Shown: positions 42,243 through 50,005 of the stretch, piece by piece | Position numbering within the stretch: position 1 is the stretch's first letter | Layout: each line of letters begins with the position of its first letter | NCBI GenBank assembly: GCA_024743175.1 | Contig: JANSXA010000015.1 | Location: forward strand, 41,423 to 105,422 | Direction: 5' to 3' | Length of the DNA stretch: 64,000 nucleotides | From: Pseudomonadaceae bacterium | GTDB taxonomy: Bacteria > Pseudomonadota > Gammaproteobacteria > Pseudomonadales > Azotimanducaceae | Program-made: the position numbers and the translations under genes | The notes under the pieces: model-generated | The model's input: only the letters and a program-made list of their open reading frames with translations | The model's database searches: none | Told to the model about the DNA's origin: nothing

Positions 42243-43445
42243 ATGGGTTTAAAAGGCGAAGCAGCCATAGTCGGAGTAGCCGACTACAAGAACGAACGCA
42301 AATACACCGGTCCACGCCACTTCTTTACAGAACAGTTTGCTGACTTGACGCATCGGGCACTGGTCGATGCGGGATTGGACAAGAACGACCTGGATGGCAT
42401 CTGCTGTACTGCCATCCGCGAAGCCAACATGTTTGCACCAGCTACCCTGGCTGAATATCTGGGCTTGAAGGTCAATTTCGCCGAAATCGTGGATCTGGGC
42501 GGCGCTACGCCAGTGGGTATGATATGGCGAGCTGCAGCTGCAATCGAAATGGGTATCTGCCAGGCGGTGATCTGTGCCATACCGGCAAGACCCATTCCAT
42601 CGAACCCCATCCCATCGCCAACCGCGGATGACCTTCGCTTCTACGGATCCACCAGCGCCAACTGGGGCTCCCCACAAGCTGAGTTTGATGTGCCTTATGG
42701 CAACGTCGCACAGAACTCCGGTTACGCCATGATTGCTCAGCGTTACGCAGCCCTGCACGGCTACGACGAAAGGGCGTTAGCCAAAATCGCTGCGGACCAG
42801 CGCAGCAATGCCCAGGCTAATCCGAATGCGGCGTTTTATGGTAAACCCGCGTCCATCGATGATGTGCTGGCCAGCCCGGTTATTGCCGACCCCCTGCATA
42901 TTCTGGAGATTGTCATGCCCTGCGCTGGCGGTGGCGCGGTCCTCGTGGTGGACAAAGCGCTGGCAGCAAAATCTAAAAATCGACCCGCCTACATCACCGG
43001 CTGCGGTGAACGGCTGGAAAGCAAATCCATGACCTACCAGGACGATATGACACGAACCCCGGTGGGTCCAGCCTCTCAGTCTGCCTTTGCCATGGCCGGT
43101 AAGAAACCCGCTGACATCGACGTCGTCGAGCCTTACGACTGTTACACCATCACTGTCCTTTTGACGCTGGAAGACTCAGGTTTCTGCGCAAAAGGCGATG
43201 GCATGAAGTTTGTTACCGAACACGATCTGACCTACAACGGTGACTTTCCCGTGAATACTCACGGCGGACAGTTGGGCGCTGGTCAGGCAGGCCTGGCGGG
43301 CGGCATGTCTCAAGTGATAGAAGGTGCCCGTCAGATTATGGGCAAAGCAGATGACCGACAATTGAGCCGTTGCGATACTGCCCTGGTGACAGGCACAGGG
43401 GGCATCATGAGTGAACAATCAGCCATCATCCTGGAAGGCGGTTAA
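42243..43445 (+). CDS. Thiolase-family protein (lipid-transfer/SCP2-thiolase-like)
   Basis: The 400-residue protein has the nonspecific lipid transfer thiolase-like form: EAAIVGVADYKNERKYTG, CCTAIREANMFAPATLAEYLGLK, ATPVGMIWRAAAAIEMGICQAVICAIPARP and HGGQLGAGQAGLAGGMSQVIEGARQI. The usual nucleophile Cys of degradative thiolases is not clear (CCTAI lies earlier). This is common in the OB-fold-linked group thought to act in sterol side-chain or acyl-CoA degradation. ATG 42243 follows GGGAGGGAGC. The DUF35 gene follows directly and presumably forms a complex with it. Confidence 0.9.
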   Translation: MGLKGEAAIVGVADYKNERKYTGPRHFFTEQFADLTHRALVDAGLDKNDLDGICCTAIREANMFAPATLAEYLGLKVNFAEIVDLGGATPVGMIWRAAAAIEMGICQAVICAIPARPIPSNPIPSPTADDLRFYGSTSANWGSPQAEFDVPYGNVAQNSGYAMIAQRYAALHGYDERALAKIAADQRSNAQANPNAAFYGKPASIDDVLASPVIADPLHILEIVMPCAGGGAVLVVDKALAAKSKNRPAYITGCGERLESKSMTYQDDMTRTPVGPASQSAFAMAGKKPADIDVVEPYDCYTITVLLTLEDSGFCAKGDGMKFVTEHDLTYNGDFPVNTHGGQLGAGQAGLAGGMSQVIEGARQIMGKADDRQLSRCDTALVTGTGGIMSEQSAIILEGG

Positions 43446-43446
43446 A

Positions 43447-43866
43447 ATGAATAATACATCTCTCTCGGTGCTACCCCCGATGCCACACCCCACCCCCACC
43501 ACTGAACCTTTCTGGCAGGGGCTGGCTGAAGAGAAGCTCATGCTGCAGCAGTGTGATGATTGCAAAGAATGGGTGTTCTACCCCCGTACCCATTGCAGCC
43601 ACTGCTTGAGCTCGAACCTGGAATGGCAGCAGGTCAGCGGTGAAGGTGAGATCTACAGCTTCACCATTGCCAGACGCCCAACGGCACCGCCCTTTGCAGG
43701 TATGGAGCCACAATACATTGCAGTCGTGCAGCTTCAGGAAGGCGTTCGCATGAACACCGTCATCGCGAATGCAACAGAGTCAGACTTGAAGGTGGGCGTG
43801 AGGGTGAAACCCTGTTTTGTACATACGCCAGATGCGCAGACACTACTGTATTTCGAACTGGCGTAG
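43447..43866 (+). CDS. Zinc-ribbon OB-fold (DUF35) acyl-CoA-associated protein
   Basis: The 139-residue protein has a rubredoxin-like zinc ribbon (CDDCKEWVFYPRTHCSHCLSSNLEW: four Cys in two CxxC-type pairs) followed by the OB-fold (GEGEIYSFTIARRPTAPPFAGMEPQYIAVVQLQEGVRMNTVI). DUF35 partners bind thiolase-like proteins. It starts 1 nt after the thiolase stop (TTAAAATG), strongly suggesting a two-subunit complex for beta-ketoacyl-CoA processing; the precise reaction is not known. Confidence 0.92.
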   Translation: MNNTSLSVLPPMPHPTPTTEPFWQGLAEEKLMLQQCDDCKEWVFYPRTHCSHCLSSNLEWQQVSGEGEIYSFTIARRPTAPPFAGMEPQYIAVVQLQEGVRMNTVIANATESDLKVGVRVKPCFVHTPDAQTLLYFELA

Positions 43867-43971
43867 TCAACCTCAGGTACTGACAAGTTAGGCGCCAGTC
43901 CCTGATTCACCACCCGGGATTGGCGTGATAGGGTGCTCCCTTGACTGTTTTCAAATAAAAAGCGGGCGCCT

Positions 43972-45339
43972 ATGAGCACACCCACGACGTCGGCGACTGT
44001 TGGCAGCCAGGACAAACCGCTGCCCGCGCGCACTTTGATGGCCTATTCGGGTATCACCATCCCCATGGCCGCGATGGGTATGCCGGTTGCCGTCTACCTG
44101 CCGCGCTTTTATACCGAGGGATTGGGCCTGTCGCTTGTCACCGTCGGCACCATTTTCACGCTGGCACGTATCTGGGACGTCATCACTGACCCGATCATGG
44201 GCATTGTCATTGACAAGTTCGATACCCGTTGGGGCCGCCGCAAACACTGGATAGCACTGTCGATCCCCATCCTGCTGGTTTCAGTGTGGATGATCTTTAT
44301 GCCGAACGAGGAGAACGTGACCGCGCTCTACCTGATGTTCTGGCTGATCGCGCTGTATGTGGGCTACACGATGCTGGCCATTGCCCACCAATCCTGGGGC
44401 GCCGAGTTGTCGCGCACCTACGACGATCGCTCGAGGTTGTTCGGCTACCGCGAAATTTTTGTGATTGCCGGCATGACGGTGGTGCTTGCGATTCCCGCGA
44501 CACTGGAGTTAACCGGTTACAACGACCAGGCGTCTAAAGTTGCATCCATGGGTTGGTTCTGCCTGATCCTGTTCCCGTTGCTGGTCCTGCCGACGCTGCT
44601 GAGGGTCCCGGACAGTCATCAGAGTGCGCGCTCGCACGTGCCCTGGGATGAAGCGCTAAAAGTACTGGTTGGCAACACCCTGATGTGGCGACTGCTCGCC
44701 GCAGATCTCGCCTCCGGGTTCGGCACCGCGGTGTCCGGTGCGCTCTACATTTTTGTCGCGGCGACCTGGTTCAAGTTGCCCGAGCATGCCAGCGTTGCCC
44801 TGCTCTTCTATTTCCTGGCGAGTTTTCTCGCTATGCCCATGTGGCTGAAGCTGGCCTACGCCATCGGCAAAGACAGCGCTCTGAAAGTTGCATTGCTGTA
44901 CGCAGTCGTCATCAACATTGGCCTTATCCCCATCGCCCAGGAAGGCAGCGTCTTCATCCTGTGGGCGTTCACGATTCTGTATGGCATCGCGTTTGGCGCG
45001 GCACCTACGCTGCTGCGTTCCATGATGGCGGACCTGACCGACGAGGATGAACTTAAGTCCGGTGAAAAACGCTCGGGCCTTTTCTTTGCACTACTGACAA
45101 CAACCAACAAACTGGGTGCGGCGCTGGCTGTGGGCGCGAGTTTTGCCGTGCTCGAGTTGGCGTTCGGATTTGTACCCGGTGGTGAGAACACACAGCAGGC
45201 ACTGGACGGCCTGCTGATCACTTACACCGTTGGCACCGCCGCTGGCTTGTTCCTGGCATACGTCTCATTGATCGGCTATCCGCTGAACAAGGCGGCGCAC
45301 GACAAAATTCGCCAGCAACTGGAAAACAGAGCCACCTGA
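43972..45339 (+). CDS. MFS transporter of the GPH (MelB-like) family
   Basis: The 455-residue membrane protein has twelve predicted helices and GPH/MelB signatures: TLARIWDVITDPIMGIVIDKFDTRWGRRKHWIALS (cation-site Asp residues and GxxDxxxTRWGRRK loop), RTYDDRSRLFGYREI and MMADLTDEDELKSGEKRSG. GPH carriers move glycosides or other organic solutes with H+, Na+ or Li+. No sugar genes lie next to it, and lipid-pathway genes surround it, so a non-sugar substrate is possible. It converges with the PqaA-like gene, 9 bp apart. Confidence 0.93.
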   Translation: MSTPTTSATVGSQDKPLPARTLMAYSGITIPMAAMGMPVAVYLPRFYTEGLGLSLVTVGTIFTLARIWDVITDPIMGIVIDKFDTRWGRRKHWIALSIPILLVSVWMIFMPNEENVTALYLMFWLIALYVGYTMLAIAHQSWGAELSRTYDDRSRLFGYREIFVIAGMTVVLAIPATLELTGYNDQASKVASMGWFCLILFPLLVLPTLLRVPDSHQSARSHVPWDEALKVLVGNTLMWRLLAADLASGFGTAVSGALYIFVAATWFKLPEHASVALLFYFLASFLAMPMWLKLAYAIGKDSALKVALLYAVVINIGLIPIAQEGSVFILWAFTILYGIAFGAAPTLLRSMMADLTDEDELKSGEKRSGLFFALLTTTNKLGAALAVGASFAVLELAFGFVPGGENTQQALDGLLITYTVGTAAGLFLAYVSLIGYPLNKAAHDKIRQQLENRAT

Positions 45340-45348
45340 GTAGCCTTG

Positions 45349-46995
45349 TTACTGATCTGGGTGTTGGGCGTCCGGTGGCAGCGTGATGCCAGGACCGGAT
45401 TCCAGCTGCACTCGCAATTGCTCGCATTCCTGCAGCGCCATCGTCTTACGCGCACCCTCAAAACCACTGTACAGGCGACCGGCAGGCGTCCAGTTCATGT
45501 AGAGATCGCCATCCATGTATTGGGTTCGAAGCTCACCTGCCATGGCGTTGTCATTCTGCAGACTTGCCGCCACTGCGCCGCTGACAGCTTCTGCCGCTTC
45601 TCTACTGCCGGGCGCGCATACAAGTGTCACTGATGCGGGTGCATCGGGCGCTTTGCCAGCAAAAGGCAATACATCCGGGAGTACCTGTATCGGCGTCGTC
45701 AGTTTCAGGGGCACCGACGCCCCTACGTCATAGGTCAGTTCAATAAAGTAAGCCTTCCACCCCTGCTCCGGCGCCTGCACTTTAACCCGGTAAAGCCCGT
45801 CCGGGCTGATGTTGACCGGGCTCGCCTGGTAAGCCGGACCAATCATCTCCAGACGAAAGTCGCGAGCCCGAGGATTGTATGCCTGCCACAATTGGACCTT
45901 AACCGGCTGCCGATCCGACATGACCTGCAGCGTGCCATCTTCTGTCATCTTCCAATCAATGTGGGGTGGCTTCTGCCGTTGACTCACCATCCCGTGGAAG
46001 GCGGCAACGGTTTCGATGGCGTCGCTGCCTGCAAGACTGTGATCAGCGTTCGGTACGTACCGCAAATAAGCTTCTCCTCGCAACTTGTCCCAATAGAACC
46101 GGGCGCTGTCCGGCAGGAAGAACTGATCGCCGGAAGCGTTCAAAATCAGTTTTGGCAGGTGTAATCGGTGCAGGTAATGCAATGGGTCGATGAGGTCATA
46201 CATGGTCTCCAGGCGCGAGCTTTTAAAACGCCGCATGATCTGATGATCTACATAGTCGCCGATGGCTACCGCCCAGAAGCCATAAGCCTCAAAGTGATGC
46301 AGCATGGATGTGGATACATTGGCGATGTCTATAACGATGGGCGCGATGGCGATCACACGGTTGTCCATGGCACCCGTGAGCCACGTGGTCCAGCCGCGTT
46401 TACTGCCACCGGCAACCGTGTATTGTGCAACCGCAATGTCTTGCGTGGCAGCGATTTCCGTAACGGCATCCATGCCTTTAACGGCACTTTTCACCATGGC
46501 GTTGCGGGCCAGCCACTTGCTGTCTTCACCGTCCAGGAACCTGTCCCAGCCATAGGCAATGAGATCATCTTCATAGCGCAGGCTGCCGTCCCCATGAAAT
46601 TCCAACGGCTGGTTAGGTACCATGCCTAATTCGGCGGTTACGGTTCCGGTGGTCAACGCGATGCGGGTCAAACGCTCCGGTGGCGCTTCCGGAGCCGGGT
46701 CGAGATTGCTGCCGCCACCAATCCACAACACGCCGACATCGCTCTTCACCTGCTTTGGAATCACGATACTCAACCAGTGGTGCCAGACCGGACGGTCTAC
46801 TTCCTGTTCGGTCAGCCATTGTTGCGACACAAGTTCCGCAACGATAAAAGTATGGGTGGCTTCTTCCGTTTGCTTCACAATTTGCCAGCGATAGTTTGTG
46901 TCTTGTGCCTGCACATATTGATCAATATCTGTTTGTTGAGCCGACGACGCCCAGGCGGGCACGATTAAGCACACCAGAAGCAGAGCTATGCGCAT
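45349..46995 (-). CDS. PhoPQ-activated pathogenicity-related (PqaA-like) secreted alpha/beta hydrolase
   Basis: The 548-residue protein has a signal peptide (RIALLLVCLIVPAWASSA) and the PqaA/alpha-beta hydrolase pattern: RWQIVKQTEEATHTFIVAELVSQQWLTEQEVDRPVWHHWLSI, then the nucleophile region VAGGSKRGWTTWLTGAMD and LPKLILNASGDQFFLPDSARFYWDKL, with the His in NADHSLAG. The name refers to a Salmonella regulon; no PhoPQ dependence is implied here. AGGAG is placed 8 nt before ATG 46995. It may be a periplasmic peptidase or esterase. Confidence 0.9.
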   Translation of the reverse strand: MRIALLLVCLIVPAWASSAQQTDIDQYVQAQDTNYRWQIVKQTEEATHTFIVAELVSQQWLTEQEVDRPVWHHWLSIVIPKQVKSDVGVLWIGGGSNLDPAPEAPPERLTRIALTTGTVTAELGMVPNQPLEFHGDGSLRYEDDLIAYGWDRFLDGEDSKWLARNAMVKSAVKGMDAVTEIAATQDIAVAQYTVAGGSKRGWTTWLTGAMDNRVIAIAPIVIDIANVSTSMLHHFEAYGFWAVAIGDYVDHQIMRRFKSSRLETMYDLIDPLHYLHRLHLPKLILNASGDQFFLPDSARFYWDKLRGEAYLRYVPNADHSLAGSDAIETVAAFHGMVSQRQKPPHIDWKMTEDGTLQVMSDRQPVKVQLWQAYNPRARDFRLEMIGPAYQASPVNISPDGLYRVKVQAPEQGWKAYFIELTYDVGASVPLKLTTPIQVLPDVLPFAGKAPDAPASVTLVCAPGSREAAEAVSGAVAASLQNDNAMAGELRTQYMDGDLYMNWTPAGRLYSGFEGARKTMALQECEQLRVQLESGPGITLPPDAQHPDQ

Positions 46996-47195
46996 TTTTC
47001 TCTCCTGTTAATCACACTTTAGATTCGCACGAAACAGGTGGTGGTGCTAGCTCTCTGGGGGTGGCCGTTGTGGGTAGCGCCGACAACGGTGCTGAGTAGT
47101 TAACCGCTCCTCTGGCAGCCTGTCGTGGTGAAAAACATCTGCCTCACATTTGTTACTGTTCGCATAGCTTAGTGTCGTCGAGAGAGGAGCGTTTT

Positions 47196-48467
47196 GTGTC
47201 AGAACAGCCTTTTGCTGGAATCCGGGTCATAGAGTTTGGTCAGTTTGTTGCGGTGCCGGTTGCGGCCCAGCTACTTGCTGATGGCGGCGCTGAGGTGATA
47301 AAAGTGGAAACACCCACAGGCGACCCCATTCGTGGCATTTTGCCGCTGGCACCCGGGGAATCGCGCTACTTCATCACTCGCAACAATGGCAAACACGCTT
47401 TACCCCTGGCATTGAGTGACCCTGCAGCACGCCCGGTTATAGACGCCTTAACGGCAAGCGCGGATGTGGTGTTGATGAACCTCAGGCCAGGGCTTGCTGA
47501 AAAACTCGGGCTGGATTCGGATCAGCTGCTGAAAAAACACCCCAAACTGATTGTCGGTTCGGTCACCGGGTTTGGCCTGCACGGACCGGAAGCCAACGAT
47601 GCCGGTATGGATCTGGTGGTACAAGCCCGAACCGGCCTGATGGCAGCCAATGGCCGAATCACTGACGGGCGCCCAGCCGCCGGGGATCCCGTGAGCGCTG
47701 ACTATATGTGTGCAATGACTTTAGCCTTTGGTGTCAGTGCTGCCCTGCTGCGTCGCGAACGCACGGGTAAAGGCGGCATTGTTGATACCAGCCTTATGCA
47801 GGCGGGTTTGGCTTTGACGGCCAGCCAACTGGTGCGCTCGGAGGACCATGACGCTGCCAAACAGCAGCATCTGCTCGACAAGCTGAAAGAAGCACGCCAA
47901 CAACGCGCATCCTATGCGGAACAGCTCGAGATAACCCGACCGACACAGCGCGCGCATATGTTCATGGTGTACTACCGCACATTTGTGTCTGCGGACGGAC
48001 ACATTGCGGTAGCCTGTGGCAGTCCGGGCTTACGCGTTAAATTTGCTGCGGCGCTTGGCATTGAAGATGCGGCTTTGGGAGACGGCTTCGATGGTGATTT
48101 AGACGCCCATTACCAGGCGCTAACAAGTGAAGTTGAACAACTCATCTCTGCGCAGTCGAGTGAGTATTGGGAGAAAGCCCTGCGTGCCGCCGGGGTTCCG
48201 GTTTCAACCGTGCGACTACCGCTGGAGCTCTATGATGATGAACAGATCAACACCAACAATTTTCTGCATCGATTCAGGCACCCTTCTGCCGGTAACATGA
48301 CGGTTGTTGCGCCACCACTGAGCCTGGATGGCGACGGGTTTAAACCAGGCGAGCCGACACAGCCTTTTGGTTTGGAGACACGTGCGTTACTCCAGGATTT
48401 GGGTTTCTCGGAAGATCAGGTGGATTCGTTTATCGATGCGGGGATTACGCATGACGGGTTGGTTTAG
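47196..48467 (+). CDS. CaiB/BaiF family CoA-transferase
   Basis: The 423-residue family III CoA-transferase has GIRVIEFGQFVAVPVAAQLLADGGAEVIKVETPTGDPIRG, RNNGKHALPLALSDPAARPVIDALTASADVVLMNLRPG, then VGSVTGFGLHGPEANDAGMDLVVQARTGLMAANG with the catalytic Asp (DLVVQA). It moves CoA between carboxylic acids; the substrate is unknown. The GTG at 47196 with GAGAGGAG 8 nt upstream is preferred over GTG 47172. Its own stop lies inside DNA similar to the DUF1294 gene, so the last codons may have been changed by a rearrangement. Confidence 0.93.
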   Translation: MSEQPFAGIRVIEFGQFVAVPVAAQLLADGGAEVIKVETPTGDPIRGILPLAPGESRYFITRNNGKHALPLALSDPAARPVIDALTASADVVLMNLRPGLAEKLGLDSDQLLKKHPKLIVGSVTGFGLHGPEANDAGMDLVVQARTGLMAANGRITDGRPAAGDPVSADYMCAMTLAFGVSAALLRRERTGKGGIVDTSLMQAGLALTASQLVRSEDHDAAKQQHLLDKLKEARQQRASYAEQLEITRPTQRAHMFMVYYRTFVSADGHIAVACGSPGLRVKFAAALGIEDAALGDGFDGDLDAHYQALTSEVEQLISAQSSEYWEKALRAAGVPVSTVRLPLELYDDEQINTNNFLHRFRHPSAGNMTVVAPPLSLDGDGFKPGEPTQPFGLETRALLQDLGFSEDQVDSFIDAGITHDGLV

Positions 48468-48643
48468 CTGGGGGCTGGCCGAGCGCTCTTGTTGCACGCC
48501 ACCTCTTACGTCATAAATCAAAAAAGCAGTCTTTTGTGAGGGCTTTTTGGGGAACCGTCGTTATCAACAGCATCGCGCTTGTCTGGTTTATGACCCCTCA
48601 AGGTGAAAAACTTTTGGAATTAGTCGTCGCTTCTTACTTGTGA
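48461..48643 (+). pseudogene. DUF1294 C-terminal fragment, duplicate of the gene at 29197
   Basis: In the frame starting 48461 the plus strand reads GLAGGWPSALVARHLLRHKS, KKQSFVRAFWGTVVINSIAL, VWFMTPQGEKLLELVVASYL, stop TGA at 48641. This is about 70 percent identical by eye to the last 58 residues of the CSD-DUF1294 protein encoded at 29197-29823. The first two thirds are absent and no start is present. It begins exactly at the stop of the CoA-transferase, showing that a recombination or transposition joined these sequences. Confidence 0.85.
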
Positions 48644-48722
48644 AGCCCTGGTGTTTTGTATAGATCAAACAGTTCGCTCAGGATTCAGCTGATACCCCGC
48701 CGGCTTCAAAAACAATTAAAAG

Positions 48723-48773
48723 TGAGCAGATAATCGCCAATCTGCTCAAAAAAGCGTATATTTGAGCAGATTA
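48723..48773. promoter_or_regulatory. Operator-like repeats upstream of the Fic gene
   Basis: A perfect 9-bp inverted repeat TGAGCAGAT-N8-ATCTGCTCA (48723-48748) is followed by a third half-site TTGAGCAGATTA (48762-48773) beside the AT-rich TATATT, 29 bp before the Fic ATG. Fic proteins of this type carry a C-terminal winged helix that may bind its own promoter, so autoregulation is a reasonable inference. Confidence 0.65.
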
Positions 48774-48801
48774 GAGGTGAAGTCTTCAAATAAGAGGTTT
48801 T

Positions 48802-49875
48802 ATGAGCACATACGCACCCGGAGCATTTCCACCCACCCAGATGCTGGAAACTGATGCAGTACTGCGCGCGCTGGTGCCGGCGCACCGCTACCTGGCGGAA
48901 CTCAAGGGACTGGCGCGCTCAATTCCCAATGAAGGTTTGCTGGTGTCTACCCTGTCACTACAGGAAGCACAAAGCAGTTCTGAGATTGAGAATGTCATTA
49001 CCACCCAGGACGCGCTCTACAAATACCAGATTCAGCCGCAAACGGCCGATCCGGTGAGCAAAGAAGTCGCGCATTACGCTGGCGGCCTGGAGACAGGTTT
49101 TCAACAGGTGCGCGCCAGCGGTCTGTTGACGCTGAATACCATTCTGGCCGTGCAGGCGGAACTGGAAGGCAACGATGCAGGCTTTCGCAAAACGCCGGGT
49201 ACGGTGCTGAAAAATGAACAAACTGGCGCGGTGGTGTACGAGCCGCCACAGCCATTACTGGTGCCTGAGTTGATGGCGGAACTTGAACGATTTATTCATG
49301 CAGACAGTCCACTGGATCCGCTGGTTAAAATGGCGCTGATACACCACCAGTTTGAAACTATTCACCCCTTTTACGATGGCAATGGCCGCACCGGACGAAT
49401 CGTCAATATCCTGTATCTGGTCAAAGAACAATTGCTGGATACGCCCATCCTGTATTTAAGCCGCTATATCAGTCAGACCAAGGTGGAGTATTACCGAGGA
49501 CTGCAACAGGTGCGAGACGATAACAGCTGGGAGGATTGGCTGGTTTACATGTTACGCGGCGTAGCAGTTACGGCCCGGCACACCAGCGGCCTGGTGCAGA
49601 GTATTGGCCTGCTGCTGCAACAGCATAAACAGCGCATTCGCCGAGACTATCGATTTTATAGCCAGGATCTGATCAATAACATCTTCAGGCACCCCTATAC
49701 CAAGGTTGCATTCCTGGAGCGCGACCTGAAAGTCTCCCGAGCCACGGCCAGCCGCTATCTGGATGCGTTAGCGCAGGATGGCATTCTCAACAAGCATCGA
49801 TTGGGCCGGGAAAACTACTACATTAATCACGAACTGGTTGCACTGCTGTTCAATATGCCGGAACTGGATTTGTGA
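48802..49875 (+). CDS. Fic/DOC family protein (AMP-transferase) with C-terminal winged helix
   Basis: The 357-residue protein carries the active-site motif HPFYDGNGRTGR (catalytic His) in the Fic core. Upstream, the auto-inhibitory helix motif S-x3-E-N (Ser59...Glu63-Asn64 in QSSSEIEN) marks a class II Fic. The C-terminal 70 residues form a winged helix (FLERDLKVSRATASRYLDALAQDGILNKHRLGRENYYI). It should AMPylate proteins when inhibition is relieved. ATG 48802 follows AAGAGG. Function in this strain is unknown; such genes occur in mobile and defence-like areas. Confidence 0.94.
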   Translation: MSTYAPGAFPPTQMLETDAVLRALVPAHRYLAELKGLARSIPNEGLLVSTLSLQEAQSSSEIENVITTQDALYKYQIQPQTADPVSKEVAHYAGGLETGFQQVRASGLLTLNTILAVQAELEGNDAGFRKTPGTVLKNEQTGAVVYEPPQPLLVPELMAELERFIHADSPLDPLVKMALIHHQFETIHPFYDGNGRTGRIVNILYLVKEQLLDTPILYLSRYISQTKVEYYRGLQQVRDDNSWEDWLVYMLRGVAVTARHTSGLVQSIGLLLQQHKQRIRRDYRFYSQDLINNIFRHPYTKVAFLERDLKVSRATASRYLDALAQDGILNKHRLGRENYYINHELVALLFNMPELDL

Positions 49876-50005
49876 AGGCAGCGTACACACCTGAAGGCCG
49901 ATGGATATGACCCTTCCTTCGACAGGTTTAACCAACGTGTCGAACAACTGGCCAGAAATCGACATAGGCTGGTTCCGCAACAGCGAAACGATAAGGATCT
50001 AACTC

